This document shows, piece after piece, positions 51,545 to 60,041 of a DNA stretch of 64,000 nt (position 1 is its first letter; the number at the start of each line of letters is the position of its first letter). A model generated the notes under the pieces. The model made no database searches. It was given only the letters and a program-made list of their open reading frames with translations, and was not told the DNA's origin. The translations under genes and the position numbers were made by a program. Source of the stretch: Pontibacter lucknowensis (GTDB taxonomy: Bacteria > Bacteroidota > Bacteroidia > Cytophagales > Hymenobacteraceae); contig NZ_FTNM01000006.1 in the NCBI RefSeq assembly GCF_900156415.1, positions 62,001 to 126,000 on the forward strand, read 5' to 3'.

Positions 51545-52327
51545 ATGGGAAAAATAATAGCGGTTGCAAACCAAAAAGGTGGCGTAGGCAAGACCACCAC
51601 AGCCATAAACCTGGCTGCGAGCCTGGCAGCCCTCGAATTTAAGACATTACTCGTCGATGCAGACCCGCAGGCTAACGCCACATCGGGACTTGGCTTCGAC
51701 CCCGCCAGCATCAGCAGTAATATCTACGAGTGCATGGTAGGGGAAGCGAATATTGAGGACATCATACTGAAGTCGCCTAACCTGGAGACCCTGGATCTGA
51801 TTCCCTCGCACATCGACCTGGTGGGCGCTGAGGTGGAGATGATCAACATTCCGAACAGGGAGGAGAGAATGCGCGAAGCATTGGCTCCGCTCAAGGAGGT
51901 GTACGACTTCATCATTATCGACTGTTCGCCTTCGCTGGGCCTGATCACGGTAAACTCACTTACGGCAGCCGACTCAGTGGTGATACCCGTTCAGTGTGAG
52001 TACTTTGCGCTGGAAGGTTTGGGCAAACTGCTCAACACGATCAAAATCATCACGACACGCCTGAATACCGAGCTTGCCATTGAGGGCATCCTGCTGACGA
52101 TGTATGATGTGCGTCTGCGCCTGAGCAACCAGGTGGTGGAAGAGGTGAAAACGCACTTCCAGCAAATGGTGTTTGATACGATCATCCCGAGAAATGTGAA
52201 GTTGAGCGAGTCTCCGGGTTATGGTATACCTGCCATTCTGTACGATGCAGAAAGCAAGGGTGCCATGAGCTACCTGAACCTCGCCCGTGAGATAGCAGAG
52301 AAGAACAGCGTTGCGCTGGCGAAATAA
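51545..52327 (+). CDS. parA: Chromosome-partitioning ATPase ParA (Soj)
   Basis: 260 residues with a deviant Walker A KGGVGKTT (Lys11, Lys16), the switch II region [10 protein letters not shown] and [20 protein letters not shown] at the start. ParA dimers coat the nucleoid and pull ParB-bound origins apart. Cytoplasmic. Precedes parB by 12 bases. The chromosomal type (long N-terminal regulatory helix absent) fits Soj more than plasmid ParA. Confidence 0.95.
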   Translation: MGKIIAVANQKGGVGKTTTAINLAASLAALEFKTLLVDADPQANATSGLGFDPASISSNIYECMVGEANIEDIILKSPNLETLDLIPSHIDLVGAEVEMINIPNREERMREALAPLKEVYDFIIIDCSPSLGLITVNSLTAADSVVIPVQCEYFALEGLGKLLNTIKIITTRLNTELAIEGILLTMYDVRLRLSNQVVEEVKTHFQQMVFDTIIPRNVKLSESPGYGIPAILYDAESKGAMSYLNLAREIAEKNSVALAK

Positions 52328-52339
52328 CCTTACTATTAC

Positions 52340-53257
52340 ATGTCCGATAACAAGAAACCAGTACCAACACGCAAGGGAGGCCTTGGCAGAGGCCTTGGCT
52401 CTCTCCTGGAGGGTAACAAATATACTGGCAAAACAGCCGAATCAACCACCGTTAACGAAGTCAATACCATCGCAGATATAGCTATTGAACACATCCAGAC
52501 GAACCCTTACCAGCCCCGTACGCACTTTGACCAGACGGCGCTGGAAGAATTGGCTGAGTCTATCCGGATACAGGGTATTATCCAGCCTATCACCGTTCGT
52601 CAGCTTGACCAGAACAGCTTCCAGCTGATATCGGGTGAGCGCCGCTATCAGGCAGCCAAAATGGCTGGTCTGACCACTATTCCTGCCTACATCCGCAAAG
52701 CCGACGACCAGCAGATGCTGGAGATGGCCCTGATCGAAAACATTCAGCGTGAAAACCTGAACGCCATCGAGATCGCCCTCTCCTACCAGCGCCTGCTTAC
52801 CGAGTGCAGCCTGAAGCAAGAAGAACTTGGTGACCGCGTGGGTAAGAAGCGCACGACGGTGACCAATTACCTGCGCCTGCTTAAACTGCCGCCCGATATC
52901 CAGATCGCCCTGCGCGACAATGTAATCAGCATGGGCCATGCCAGAGCGCTGATTAACATCGACACCATCGACAAGCAATTGGAGATTTTCCGTAAGGTAG
53001 TGGCGGAGGAACTGTCAGTGCGCAAGGTGGAAGAGCTGGTGCGCAATGTGCAGAATGCCAGTAAAAAGCCGGATCCACAACAAAAACTGGTCTTCAACAG
53101 GTATGATGAAGAGTTGAAGGGAGTAGAGAAAAAGCTTTCTTCGCAATTTGGCACCAAGATCCTGGTGAAAGCCAACAACGATGGCAAGGGAGAGATCAAA
53201 ATCCCTTTTGTATCGGTGGACGAGCTGAACCGTATATTGGAGATTCTGAACTACTAA
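52340..53257 (+). CDS. parB: Chromosome-partitioning protein ParB (Spo0J)
   Basis: 305 residues. The N-terminal CTPase/ParB-N domain has NPYQPRTHFDQTALEELAESI and SGERRYQAAKMAG (the GERR box that binds CTP); a helix-turn-helix follows (QEELGDRVGKKRTTVTNYLRLLKLP), and the C-terminal dimer domain ends FVSVDELNRILEILNY. It binds parS and spreads as a clamp. Starts 12 bases after parA. This pair in a core gene block suggests the window lies in the origin-proximal part of the chromosome, though gene order alone does not prove it. Confidence 0.95.
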   Translation: MSDNKKPVPTRKGGLGRGLGSLLEGNKYTGKTAESTTVNEVNTIADIAIEHIQTNPYQPRTHFDQTALEELAESIRIQGIIQPITVRQLDQNSFQLISGERRYQAAKMAGLTTIPAYIRKADDQQMLEMALIENIQRENLNAIEIALSYQRLLTECSLKQEELGDRVGKKRTTVTNYLRLLKLPPDIQIALRDNVISMGHARALINIDTIDKQLEIFRKVVAEELSVRKVEELVRNVQNASKKPDPQQKLVFNRYDEELKGVEKKLSSQFGTKILVKANNDGKGEIKIPFVSVDELNRILEILNY

Positions 53258-53266
53258 GAGAACAGC

Positions 53267-53932
53267 ATGAGGTTAGCGCCTGGTATAGCTTTATTTGTGG
53301 CATTACTCTTTTCGCAGCTGCTGCCATCGCCGGCCAGGGCGCAAGTTGTCACATCCGGACCAGACTCGGTTTTGGTGCTAACTTCCGAAGCTGACACCGC
53401 CCAGCAAAAGCAGTTTTTCCTGAGCGGCTTCAAAAACCTGGGCCGTCCTGGACGCGCAGCTCTTTTCTCGGCCGTTATACCCGGAGCAGGCCAGGTATAC
53501 AACGGCGCCTGGTGGAAGGTGCCCATCATTTACGCTACAGGCGGGGTGCTGGGCTATTTTATTATCGACAACAACAATAAGTACCAGGACTTCCGGACGG
53601 CATTAAATATGCGCACAGGGCGTAGTAACCAATTTTTTCAGGTATACGACGCCTACTTCTATGACCCTGTTTATGGTGATGCAGTGCAAAACGGAACCCA
53701 GAACCTGCGTGTGAGCCGCGATTTTTACCGACGTAACCGCGACCTGACCATCATCTTATCAGTACTGGCTTACGGCATGCAAATAGCGGAAGCCTACGTG
53801 CACGGTCACCTGCGCGAGTTTGACGTGAGCGATAACCTGAGCCTGCGCGTGCAGCCCGACGTTTTCCGCACACCTGCCACCAACGGTGTTACGCCTGGTC
53901 TTACCCTTACTTTATACACCCGAACTAAATGA
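53267..53932 (+). CDS. DUF5683 envelope protein
   Basis: 221 residues with a signal peptide (ALFVALLFSQLLPSPARAQ). Then SAVIPGAGQVYNGAWWKVPIIYATGGVLGYFII, a pattern typical of DUF5683 proteins with two membrane segments, and RDLTIILSVLAYGMQIAEAYVHGHL. The function is unknown, but the gene is regularly found between parB and dapB in Bacteroidota (recollection). It overlaps dapB by the ATGA at 53929-53932. Confidence 0.8.
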   Translation: MRLAPGIALFVALLFSQLLPSPARAQVVTSGPDSVLVLTSEADTAQQKQFFLSGFKNLGRPGRAALFSAVIPGAGQVYNGAWWKVPIIYATGGVLGYFIIDNNNKYQDFRTALNMRTGRSNQFFQVYDAYFYDPVYGDAVQNGTQNLRVSRDFYRRNRDLTIILSVLAYGMQIAEAYVHGHLREFDVSDNLSLRVQPDVFRTPATNGVTPGLTLTLYTRTK

Positions 53933-54645
53933 GAATCCTATTGATAGGCTATGGCAAAATGGGGAAAACCATTGAGCAGATGGCCCTTGCCAAAGGTCAC
54001 CAGATAGCTGGTACCATTGACCATACCAATGCCGAAACACTGAACAGCTATACCCCTGAGAACACGGACGTAGCCATTGAGTTTACCCATCCGGAAGCCG
54101 CCTTTGGCAATATTTCTTACTGCTTAAAGCAAGGTATACCGGTGGTTTCGGGCTCTACAGGCTGGCTGGACAGGTATAGCGAAGCTGTAGCTTTGTGCCA
54201 GGAAAACAAGGGCGCTTTCTTCTACGCTTCGAATTATAGCGTGGGCGTTAATTTGTTTTTCCATTTTAACGAATATATTGCCAGTAAAATGCAGGCCTAT
54301 AAGGAGTACCAGGTGTCGATTCGTGAGATCCACCACCTCCAGAAGGTCGACAAGCCGAGCGGCACAGGTATAACCACCGCCGAAGGTATACTGGCCAGCT
54401 TCCCTGACTTGCAAGGCTGGGCAGCTGATAACGATTCGGATAAGTCTAAACTGAATATTGTTTCGGAGCGTGAGCCGGATGTGGTAGGTACCCACATCGT
54501 GACCTACGAATCGGAAGTAGACAAAATAGAACTGGGCCACATTGCCCATAGCCGTGCCGGTTTTGCCGAAGGTGCCCTGATGGCAGCTGAGTGGCTCAAA
54601 GACCGCCAGGGAGTGTACGGCATGAAAGACATGCTCAACCTGTAG
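53929..54645 (+). CDS. dapB: 4-Hydroxy-tetrahydrodipicolinate reductase
   Basis: 238 residues. The nucleotide-binding start is LLIGYGKMGKTIEQMA; the catalytic motif HHLQKVDKPSGTGIT has the conserved His, Lys and PSGT. It reduces a tetrahydrodipicolinate precursor in the diaminopimelate/lysine pathway needed for peptidoglycan. Full length for Bacteroidota DapB (about 240). Starts inside the last codon of the DUF5683 gene and is followed 18 bases later by lepB. Confidence 0.94.
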   Translation: MRILLIGYGKMGKTIEQMALAKGHQIAGTIDHTNAETLNSYTPENTDVAIEFTHPEAAFGNISYCLKQGIPVVSGSTGWLDRYSEAVALCQENKGAFFYASNYSVGVNLFFHFNEYIASKMQAYKEYQVSIREIHHLQKVDKPSGTGITTAEGILASFPDLQGWAADNDSDKSKLNIVSEREPDVVGTHIVTYESEVDKIELGHIAHSRAGFAEGALMAAEWLKDRQGVYGMKDMLNL

Positions 54646-54663
54646 AAACAAAACGCTTTATAG

Positions 54664-55764
54664 ATGAAAGTAAAGTTTTGGGAAAAGAAGCCCGCTAACA
54701 AGGCGCCTAAAAAGAAAAAGAGCTTTGCGCGTGAGTGGGGCGATGCCATTCTGTTTGCCGTTATCGCGGCCAGTTTGATCCGCTGGGCTACTTTTGAGGC
54801 CTATACCATCCCGACTCCTTCTATGGAGAAGTCGCTGCTGGTAGGCGACTTCCTTTTTGTGAGCAAACTGCACTACGGTCCGCGCACCCCGATCACACCG
54901 CTGCAGGTGCCGCTCACGCACCAGACCATCTGGGGAACGAACATCCCCTCCTACTCCGACGCCATCCAGCTGAAGTCATACCGTTTGCCTGGCTTCTCAG
55001 AGGTACAGCGCAACGATGTGGTGGTATTCAACTACCCACCGGAGGAGCATCACCCGGCTGACCTGCGCACCAACTACATCAAGCGTTGCATCGGTATTGC
55101 CGGCGACTCCATCGAGATCCGCGACATGCAGGTTTACATCAACGGGCAGATGGCGGAGAACCCGGACAAAATGCAGTATAAGTACTTCCTTTCTACAGAA
55201 CAGCGCCTGGCAGAGAAGTTCTTCCTGGAGCGTGACATCACCGATGTGATCCAGTGGCAGGGTGGCTATATTGTGGATACTTCTCCTGAGAAAGCCAAGG
55301 CCCTCGCCCAGCTTGATTTCATCAAAGAGGCAACGCTCCTAATGGACGAAGCAGGTAAAGGCGACGCAGAGGTATTCCCCCATGTGCCAAGCAAGTACGA
55401 ATGGAACAAAGACAATTTCGGTCCGCTCTACATCCCGAAAGAAGGTGCAACCGTAGCCATTACGCCGGAAACGCTGCCTTTTTACGAGAAGGTGATCCTT
55501 GGCTACGAGCGTAACGAAAACGCTGAGGTACGTGACGGTAAGCTATACCTGGACGGAGCAGAAGCCACGACTTATACCTTTAAGCAGGACTACTACTTCA
55601 TGATGGGTGACAACCGCCACAACTCCCTCGACTCACGTTACTGGGGCTTCGTACCCGCCGACCACATTGTGGGTAAGGCCGTGATGATCTGGATGTCCAC
55701 CGACCCTTACGGCGGCTTCCTGGACAAGATCAGATGGAGTCGACTGTTTAAGACGATTAAATAA
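54664..55764 (+). CDS. lepB: Signal peptidase I
   Basis: 366 residues. One N-terminal membrane helix (about 27-42) then the catalytic serine Ser53 in IPTPSMEKSLLVGDF and the general base Lys140 in NYIKRCIGIAGD. The box E region is FMMGDNRHNSLDSRYWG. It removes signal peptides from exported proteins at the outer face of the inner membrane. The insert between residues 150 and 280 is typical of Bacteroidota enzymes, which are longer than those of Gram-positives. Last gene of the parA-lepB run. Confidence 0.95.
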   Translation: MKVKFWEKKPANKAPKKKKSFAREWGDAILFAVIAASLIRWATFEAYTIPTPSMEKSLLVGDFLFVSKLHYGPRTPITPLQVPLTHQTIWGTNIPSYSDAIQLKSYRLPGFSEVQRNDVVVFNYPPEEHHPADLRTNYIKRCIGIAGDSIEIRDMQVYINGQMAENPDKMQYKYFLSTEQRLAEKFFLERDITDVIQWQGGYIVDTSPEKAKALAQLDFIKEATLLMDEAGKGDAEVFPHVPSKYEWNKDNFGPLYIPKEGATVAITPETLPFYEKVILGYERNENAEVRDGKLYLDGAEATTYTFKQDYYFMMGDNRHNSLDSRYWGFVPADHIVGKAVMIWMSTDPYGGFLDKIRWSRLFKTIK

Positions 55765-55786
55765 GGTATAAACCGATATAAAAATG

Positions 55787-55818
55787 AAACCGTCAGTTCT
55801 GAAAAGAGCTGGCGGTTT
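55787..55818 (+). terminator. Terminator after lepB
   Basis: AAACCGTCAGTTCT (55787-55800) pairs with AGAGCTGGCGGTTT (55805-55818) with two G-U type mismatches, then a T-run. Confidence 0.7.
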
Positions 55819-55971
55819 TTTGTTTTTGAGACGATGATATTTGGTAAATGAAATATTGTATATTTGGTATAGAACAGTGGAGATTTGCTACTAAGAAGAT
55901 ATACCACCACAGATAATGCAGATAGTAGGAGCAGGTACTCCTGCTATACACTAGTTAGCTTCAATTATAAT

Positions 55972-56421
55972 ATGAAAGTAACAAAGGTTTTATTAGACAT
56001 TTTCTTAATTATTCTTGTAGTTATAAATCTGATTTTTCTTGGGATTACAACCATATACGGTGGAATAACAAGAGGAATATTCTATTCTGTATTAACTGAT
56101 AGGCCTGAATTCTCACAAATCAGCGATAGTCAGATAGAGGTTATAAATATTGTTTCCACGGTTCTGATAGTCAGTGGGACAATCTTGCCACTGGTTCTTT
56201 TGTTCTTGCCAATGTTTACGACTAAGCAGAAACGGATCCTAACAGCTTGCTTGTCCCTTATTCCTATATTATTCTTATTGACAAGACTCTTAATTTTTCC
56301 AGAACCAGACTCTTTTACTCAAACCTCTATGGGCGAATTCCAGGTCAGGAAATATGAATGGGACACTCAAAATGGACAGATAGAAAGATGGTGGATAAGT
56401 GAAAAGCCTTCAAGTGCATAA
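55972..56421 (+). CDS. AT-rich membrane protein of unknown function, probably acquired
   Basis: 149 residues from ATG 55972 (MKVTKVLLDIFLIILVVINLIFLG). Three or four hydrophobic helices: about 6-24, 55-80 and 86-103, then a polar tail ending in WISEKPSSA. The open frame extends upstream to 55885, but those residues are unlike a protein start. Codon use is far more AT-rich than the dapB-lepB genes before it. A palindromic element follows (56474-56530). No homologous family is recognised. Gene plus palindrome resembles the layout at 2-362 and suggests a mobile gene unit. Confidence 0.6.
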   Translation: MKVTKVLLDIFLIILVVINLIFLGITTIYGGITRGIFYSVLTDRPEFSQISDSQIEVINIVSTVLIVSGTILPLVLLFLPMFTTKQKRILTACLSLIPILFLLTRLLIFPEPDSFTQTSMGEFQVRKYEWDTQNGQIERWWISEKPSSA

Positions 56422-56473
56422 GATAGAATTAAGTGGCTTACTTTAGCACAACCTGAAAAATAACTGAAAGCTA

Positions 56474-56531
56474 ACATCACACCACGGCCGACGGCCTAGA
56501 ATGTTGTTTATACGAGCACGTTAATCCCCTA
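56474..56531. repeat. Palindromic element after the AT-rich gene, possible cassette end
   Basis: AACAT near 56474 pairs with ATGTT near 56501, enclosing GGCCGACGGCC, which is itself a short dyad. The region ends in GCACGTTAATC, compared with CCGTTATC at the 291-362 element. Similar plan, different sequence. GTTRRRY of attC is matched only in part. Confidence 0.35.
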
Positions 56532-56590
56532 TCAAGCTCACAATTTAAATCCAGAGTTAAGCAGTTCAATAAGCAGTAACAAGACACAAA

Positions 56591-56956
56591 ATGAACACCA
56601 CCCCCGCACACGACGCACGCATGGCCAGCATGACCTTTGCGTCGGTATACCCGCACTACCTCGCCAAGGTAGAAAAGAAGGGCAGAACAAAAGAAGAGCT
56701 GCACCAGGTCATTGCGTGGCTTACGGGTTTTGATGAAGCGCAACTGCAGTCCTTAATAAACGAGAAAGCAACTTTTGCCGATTTCTTTGAGAGGGCAAAT
56801 TTGAACCCTAATGCACAGTTTATAACAGGCACGATCTGTGGCTATCGCATCGAAGAAATTGAAAATCCTGTTACCAGGCAGGTGCGGTATCTGGACAAGT
56901 TGGTGGACGAATTGGCTAAAGGGAAGAAGATGGAGAAAATTCTGCGAACAGTCTGA
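56591..56956 (+). CDS. DUF2200 family protein
   Basis: 121 residues, cytoplasmic, matching the DUF2200 pattern: MTFASVYPHYLAKVEKKGRTKEELHQVIAWLTGFDEAQLQ, TFADFFERANLNPNA and ITGTICGYRIEEIENPVTRQVRYLDKLVDELAKGKKMEKIL. The family has a compact helical fold and no known role. ATG start at 56591. Followed by a lipoprotein gene 37 bases later on the same strand. Confidence 0.85.
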   Translation: MNTTPAHDARMASMTFASVYPHYLAKVEKKGRTKEELHQVIAWLTGFDEAQLQSLINEKATFADFFERANLNPNAQFITGTICGYRIEEIENPVTRQVRYLDKLVDELAKGKKMEKILRTV

Positions 56957-56993
56957 AAAGCAAATACCAAATAACTTAACCATAAATAAAACC

Positions 56994-57767
56994 GTGAAAA
57001 AAAACCAACTACCCCGCATCCTTTACCTACTCCTACCCTTCCTCACCATAGCCTGTACCCAAAAGATGACAACCACCGCCACCAAGCCCCAAACCGGTCA
57101 GCAAGTGATCGAGACCATGTACCGCCATTGGGAAAACAAGTGGTATCCAAATTTTGCCTTCGACCAGCGGGCGATTTTCTATAAAGACGATCAGGTGAGT
57201 CGTGAAGAGATCTGGCAGGAGATCTACAGCTATCCGGCTAACCTGCACATCCGCTTCGATGGCTTTGAGACTGGCAATGGTGTGGTCTACAACCAGGACA
57301 CGGTCTATACCTTTAAAGAGGGAAAGCAGGTGAACAAGCAATACTCGATTCACCCCCTGGTGCTGCTCAGCTTCGATGTATACTTTTATGACCCTACCAC
57401 TACCATCAGCAAGGCGCAGGAGCTGAACTTCGACCTGAGTCAGTTTACAGAAGCCACCTGGCAGGGACGCGATGCTTACGTGGTGGGCACCACCGATCCG
57501 AATGACCAGAGCCGCAATCAGTTCTGGGTTGACAAAGAAAACCTTTATGTAGTGCGCGTATTAACCAACAGCAAAGGCGTAGCACGCGATGTAGAGATGA
57601 ACAACTACCAGGAGATAGAGGGAAATATGGTCGCGACAGAGATTGTCTTCAAAAATAACGGTCAGCTGTTTCTGCGGGAAGAGTACTTCAACATCTCTTT
57701 CCCTGAAAAAGTAGATCCCAGCTGGTTTGACCCGGCGCAGTTCACGACTGCGAATTGGAAGCAATAG
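56994..57767 (+). CDS. Lipoprotein, LolA/DUF-like beta-sheet protein
   Basis: 257 residues from GTG at 56994 (MKKNQLPRILYLLLPFLTIACTQ), which gives a proper lipoprotein signal with lipid Cys21. An earlier in-frame ATG exists at 56838 but overlaps DUF2200 and has no leader character. The mature part is strand-rich with HIRFDGFETGNGVVYNQDTVYTFKEGK, YVVGTTDPNDQSRNQFWVDKENLYVVRVL and EYFNISFPEKVDPSWFDP, a pattern of outer-membrane lipoprotein-sorting-like folds that bind lipids. Exact role unknown. Confidence 0.75.
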   Translation: MKKNQLPRILYLLLPFLTIACTQKMTTTATKPQTGQQVIETMYRHWENKWYPNFAFDQRAIFYKDDQVSREEIWQEIYSYPANLHIRFDGFETGNGVVYNQDTVYTFKEGKQVNKQYSIHPLVLLSFDVYFYDPTTTISKAQELNFDLSQFTEATWQGRDAYVVGTTDPNDQSRNQFWVDKENLYVVRVLTNSKGVARDVEMNNYQEIEGNMVATEIVFKNNGQLFLREEYFNISFPEKVDPSWFDPAQFTTANWKQ

Positions 57768-57819
57768 ATTATATAGCGCGAGTCGAAGATATGGGACTTC
57801 CTCGTTCGTAATCAAGTAA

Positions 57820-57840
57820 ATAGGGGCTTTAGGCCCCTAT
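57820..57840 (+). terminator. Terminator after the lipoprotein gene
   Basis: ATAGGGGC (57820-57827) pairs with GCCCCTAT (57833-57840), loop TTTAG, followed by TTTATTT. Confidence 0.6.
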
Positions 57841-57857
57841 TTTATTTATACTTTAAT

Positions 57858-57933
57858 GTCATTTCGACCCTAGGGAGAAATCTGGTGTATGAGCACTGAA
57901 GTCCACCCAGATCTCTCCTATCGTCGAGATGAC
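57858..57933. repeat. REP-like palindrome of the TCATTTCGACC type
   Basis: GTCATTTCGACCCTAGGGAG and following bases (57858-57885) are the near reverse complement of 57907-57933 (CCAGATCTCTCCTATCGTCG onward to GATGAC), with a 21-base centre. I recall very similar palindromes in many Bacteroidota spacers. Confidence 0.65.
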
Positions 57934-57981
57934 AATGTGTGGTTAGATGTCTTAATGAAGCGCACTGGGAATTAATGACAA

Positions 57982-58644
57982 CTACCAATCTATCGGCTCT
58001 TTGCCCTGCTGCTTCAGATACTCGTTGGCTTTGCTGAAGTGGCGGGTGCCGAAGAAGCCGCGGTCGGCGGCGAAGGGTGACGGATGGGCCGCTTTGAGCA
58101 CCAGGTGCTTGCTCTCGTCAATAAAAGCGCCCTTTTTCTGTGCATAGGCTCCCCAGAGCATAAAGACCACCCCAGTTTTCAGGTCATTTACTTTGCGAAC
58201 AACGGCATCGGTAAACTCTTCCCAACCTTTTTTCTGGTGAGACCCTGCATCGCCGGCACGCACTGTAAGAGTGGCGTTTAGTAATAAAACGCCCTGCTCT
58301 GCCCAGCGCTCCAGGTTTCCGGTGGCTGGCAGATCTTTGCCAAGATCGCTTCTGATCTCTTTGAAGATATTGATTAGCGAGGGTGGAATGCGAATACCAT
58401 CTTTCACCGAAAAAGCCAATCCATTCGCCTGATTAGGACCATGATAGGGGTCCTGCCCTAAAATAACTACCTTTACCTGATCGAAGGGACATCGCTCGAA
58501 AGCATTGAAAATCTGGTTACCGGGTGGGTAAACTTTTTGAGAGGTGTACTCGTCTTTAACAAAAGACACGAGGTCTTTGAAATAGGGCTTTTCAAATTCT
58601 TCTTGCAAGATATTTTGCCAGCTTTCTTCTATCTTTACGTTCAT
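57982..58644 (-). CDS. ung: Uracil-DNA glycosylase
   Basis: 220 residues of family 1 UDG. The water-activating motif is GQDPYHGP (Asp65, His68), the uracil pocket includes NGLAFSV, and the DNA-intercalating loop is AAHPSPFAADRGF with its catalytic His. It cuts uracil from DNA, starting base-excision repair. Cytoplasmic. Single minus-strand gene. The usual PCNA/clamp motif near the N-terminus is not obvious. Confidence 0.95.
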   Translation of the reverse strand: MNVKIEESWQNILQEEFEKPYFKDLVSFVKDEYTSQKVYPPGNQIFNAFERCPFDQVKVVILGQDPYHGPNQANGLAFSVKDGIRIPPSLINIFKEIRSDLGKDLPATGNLERWAEQGVLLLNATLTVRAGDAGSHQKKGWEEFTDAVVRKVNDLKTGVVFMLWGAYAQKKGAFIDESKHLVLKAAHPSPFAADRGFFGTRHFSKANEYLKQQGKEPIDW

Positions 58645-58743
58645 GAGAGTCAGTAGGGGTATCGGGTTTGCTTGGTAACAGGTATCAGGGGCCCGGAAGG
58701 CTATACCTGAAACAGATTCTAATTATACAAAAAACTCTGTAAC

Positions 58744-59130
58744 ATGGATACAAAAACTACAGAAGGAGTAAAAGTAACGGTTACGACCAACTACCTGCCC
58801 GATTACTCCAGTCCGGTACAGCAGCACTTCGTATTTGCTTACAAGATCAGTATAGAGAATAACAGTGAGTTCACAGTCAAGCTTTTACGTCGCCACTGGT
58901 ACATACACGACGCCACTGGCACCATGCGCGAAGTGGAAGGCGAAGGTGTGGTAGGACAACAACCTGTGCTGGAGCCAGGTGAGTCGCACGAGTACGTGTC
59001 AGGCTGCAACCTCAAGACAGGTATGGGCAAAATGCGCGGCACTTACCTGATGGAGCGTATGGTCGACGGCAAGCAGTTCCATGTGACTATACCTGAGTTC
59101 TCACTCATCGTGCCGTATAAGTTGAATTAA
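58744..59130 (+). CDS. apaG: ApaG protein
   Basis: 128 residues with the ApaG fibronectin-III-like fold: VTVTTNYLPDYSSPVQQHFVFAYKISIENNS, LLRRHWYIHDATG, VEGEGVVGQQPVLEPGESHEYVSGC and a final strand VTIPEFSLIVPYKLN. ApaG has been tied to cobalt/magnesium efflux genetically and to phosphoprotein interactions; its molecular role is unsettled. ATG start. Monocistronic; the next gene downstream has its own promoter. Confidence 0.92.
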   Translation: MDTKTTEGVKVTVTTNYLPDYSSPVQQHFVFAYKISIENNSEFTVKLLRRHWYIHDATGTMREVEGEGVVGQQPVLEPGESHEYVSGCNLKTGMGKMRGTYLMERMVDGKQFHVTIPEFSLIVPYKLN

Positions 59131-59138
59131 TTGTATCC

Positions 59139-59167
59139 TTGTTAATTCGGCTATACCTTTAAATTTG
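59139..59167 (+). promoter_or_regulatory. Bacteroidota promoter before the 59256 methyltransferase
   Basis: TTG (59139-59141) and TAAATTTG (59160-59167) are 18 bases apart, the best -33/-7 pair in the window. An AGGTATA-type word (TATACCT) lies between the boxes at about 59153. Confidence 0.6.
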
Positions 59168-59255
59168 TAGTTTCAAACTATCTGTGATTATCACTAAAAG
59201 GTTGTCCAGATAGTGAAACAACAATTTAACGACCACCAATTTAATATTTCATCCA

Positions 59256-60041
59256 TTGCTCCCCTTCCACCTTGCGGCAAATTACCTGCTTTACCGCCTC
59301 AGGGCTTTTAAGCTGCACGGAGTCCACTCCCCTTTCGTATTCGATCTGTACCACCGCGTGATCCGGCACGATGGAGACTACTATGCCTATCCGCTGGTTG
59401 AAGATTTGCGTGCTTCGCTGCTGTTTGAGGATCGGACTATACCTGTTACCGATTTTGGAGCGGGTCCCAAGGCCGGACTGAAGAAAGTCCGAAAGATCAG
59501 CTACATTACCCGTACCTCAGCCAAACCAGCCAAATATGCCCAACTGCTTTTCCGGTTGGCAGCACATTTCAGGCCTGGTACCATTTTCGACCTGGGCACT
59601 TCCCTCGGCCTCACGACCTCATACCTGGCGATGGGAAACAAACAGGCCAGCGTCTATACCTTTGAAGGATGCCCGTCGATAGCAGCAGAGGCAAAAGTAA
59701 ATTTTAAGAAACTAGGCCTGCAGCATGTGCAGCAGGTTATTGGCAACCTGGATGACACGTTGCCAAAGCAACTGCAGGAAGTGAAGCAGCTGGATTTTGT
59801 GTTCTTCGACGGGAATCACCGCTACGAACCCACCATGCGTTATTTCAAAGCCTGCCTGAGCAAGCATCACGAGTATAGTGTGTTTGTAGTGGATGACCTG
59901 TATTGGTCAGCAGAGATGAAGCGTGCCTGGCAGGAGATCAAACAACATCCGGAGGTATGCCAAACGATTGACCTGTTCTACATCGGCTTAGTGTTTTTTC
60001 GCAAGACCCAGCCGAAGGAGCATTTTACGCTGCAGTATTAA
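59256..60041 (+). CDS. SAM-dependent methyltransferase, class I
   Basis: 261 residues starting with TTG at 59256; no ATG lies nearby in frame and the phrase LPFHLAANYLLYRLRAFKLHGVHSPFVFDLY looks like a true N-terminus. Motif I is FDLGTSLGLTTSYLAM, with VYTFEG at strand 2 and LDFVFFDGNHRYEPTMRYF as the acidic substrate loop, matching Methyltransf_24/catechol-O-methyltransferase-like enzymes. Substrate unknown. Convergent with the DUF695 gene, overlapping it by 4 bases at the 3' ends. Confidence 0.82.
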   Translation: MLPFHLAANYLLYRLRAFKLHGVHSPFVFDLYHRVIRHDGDYYAYPLVEDLRASLLFEDRTIPVTDFGAGPKAGLKKVRKISYITRTSAKPAKYAQLLFRLAAHFRPGTIFDLGTSLGLTTSYLAMGNKQASVYTFEGCPSIAAEAKVNFKKLGLQHVQQVIGNLDDTLPKQLQEVKQLDFVFFDGNHRYEPTMRYFKACLSKHHEYSVFVVDDLYWSAEMKRAWQEIKQHPEVCQTIDLFYIGLVFFRKTQPKEHFTLQY

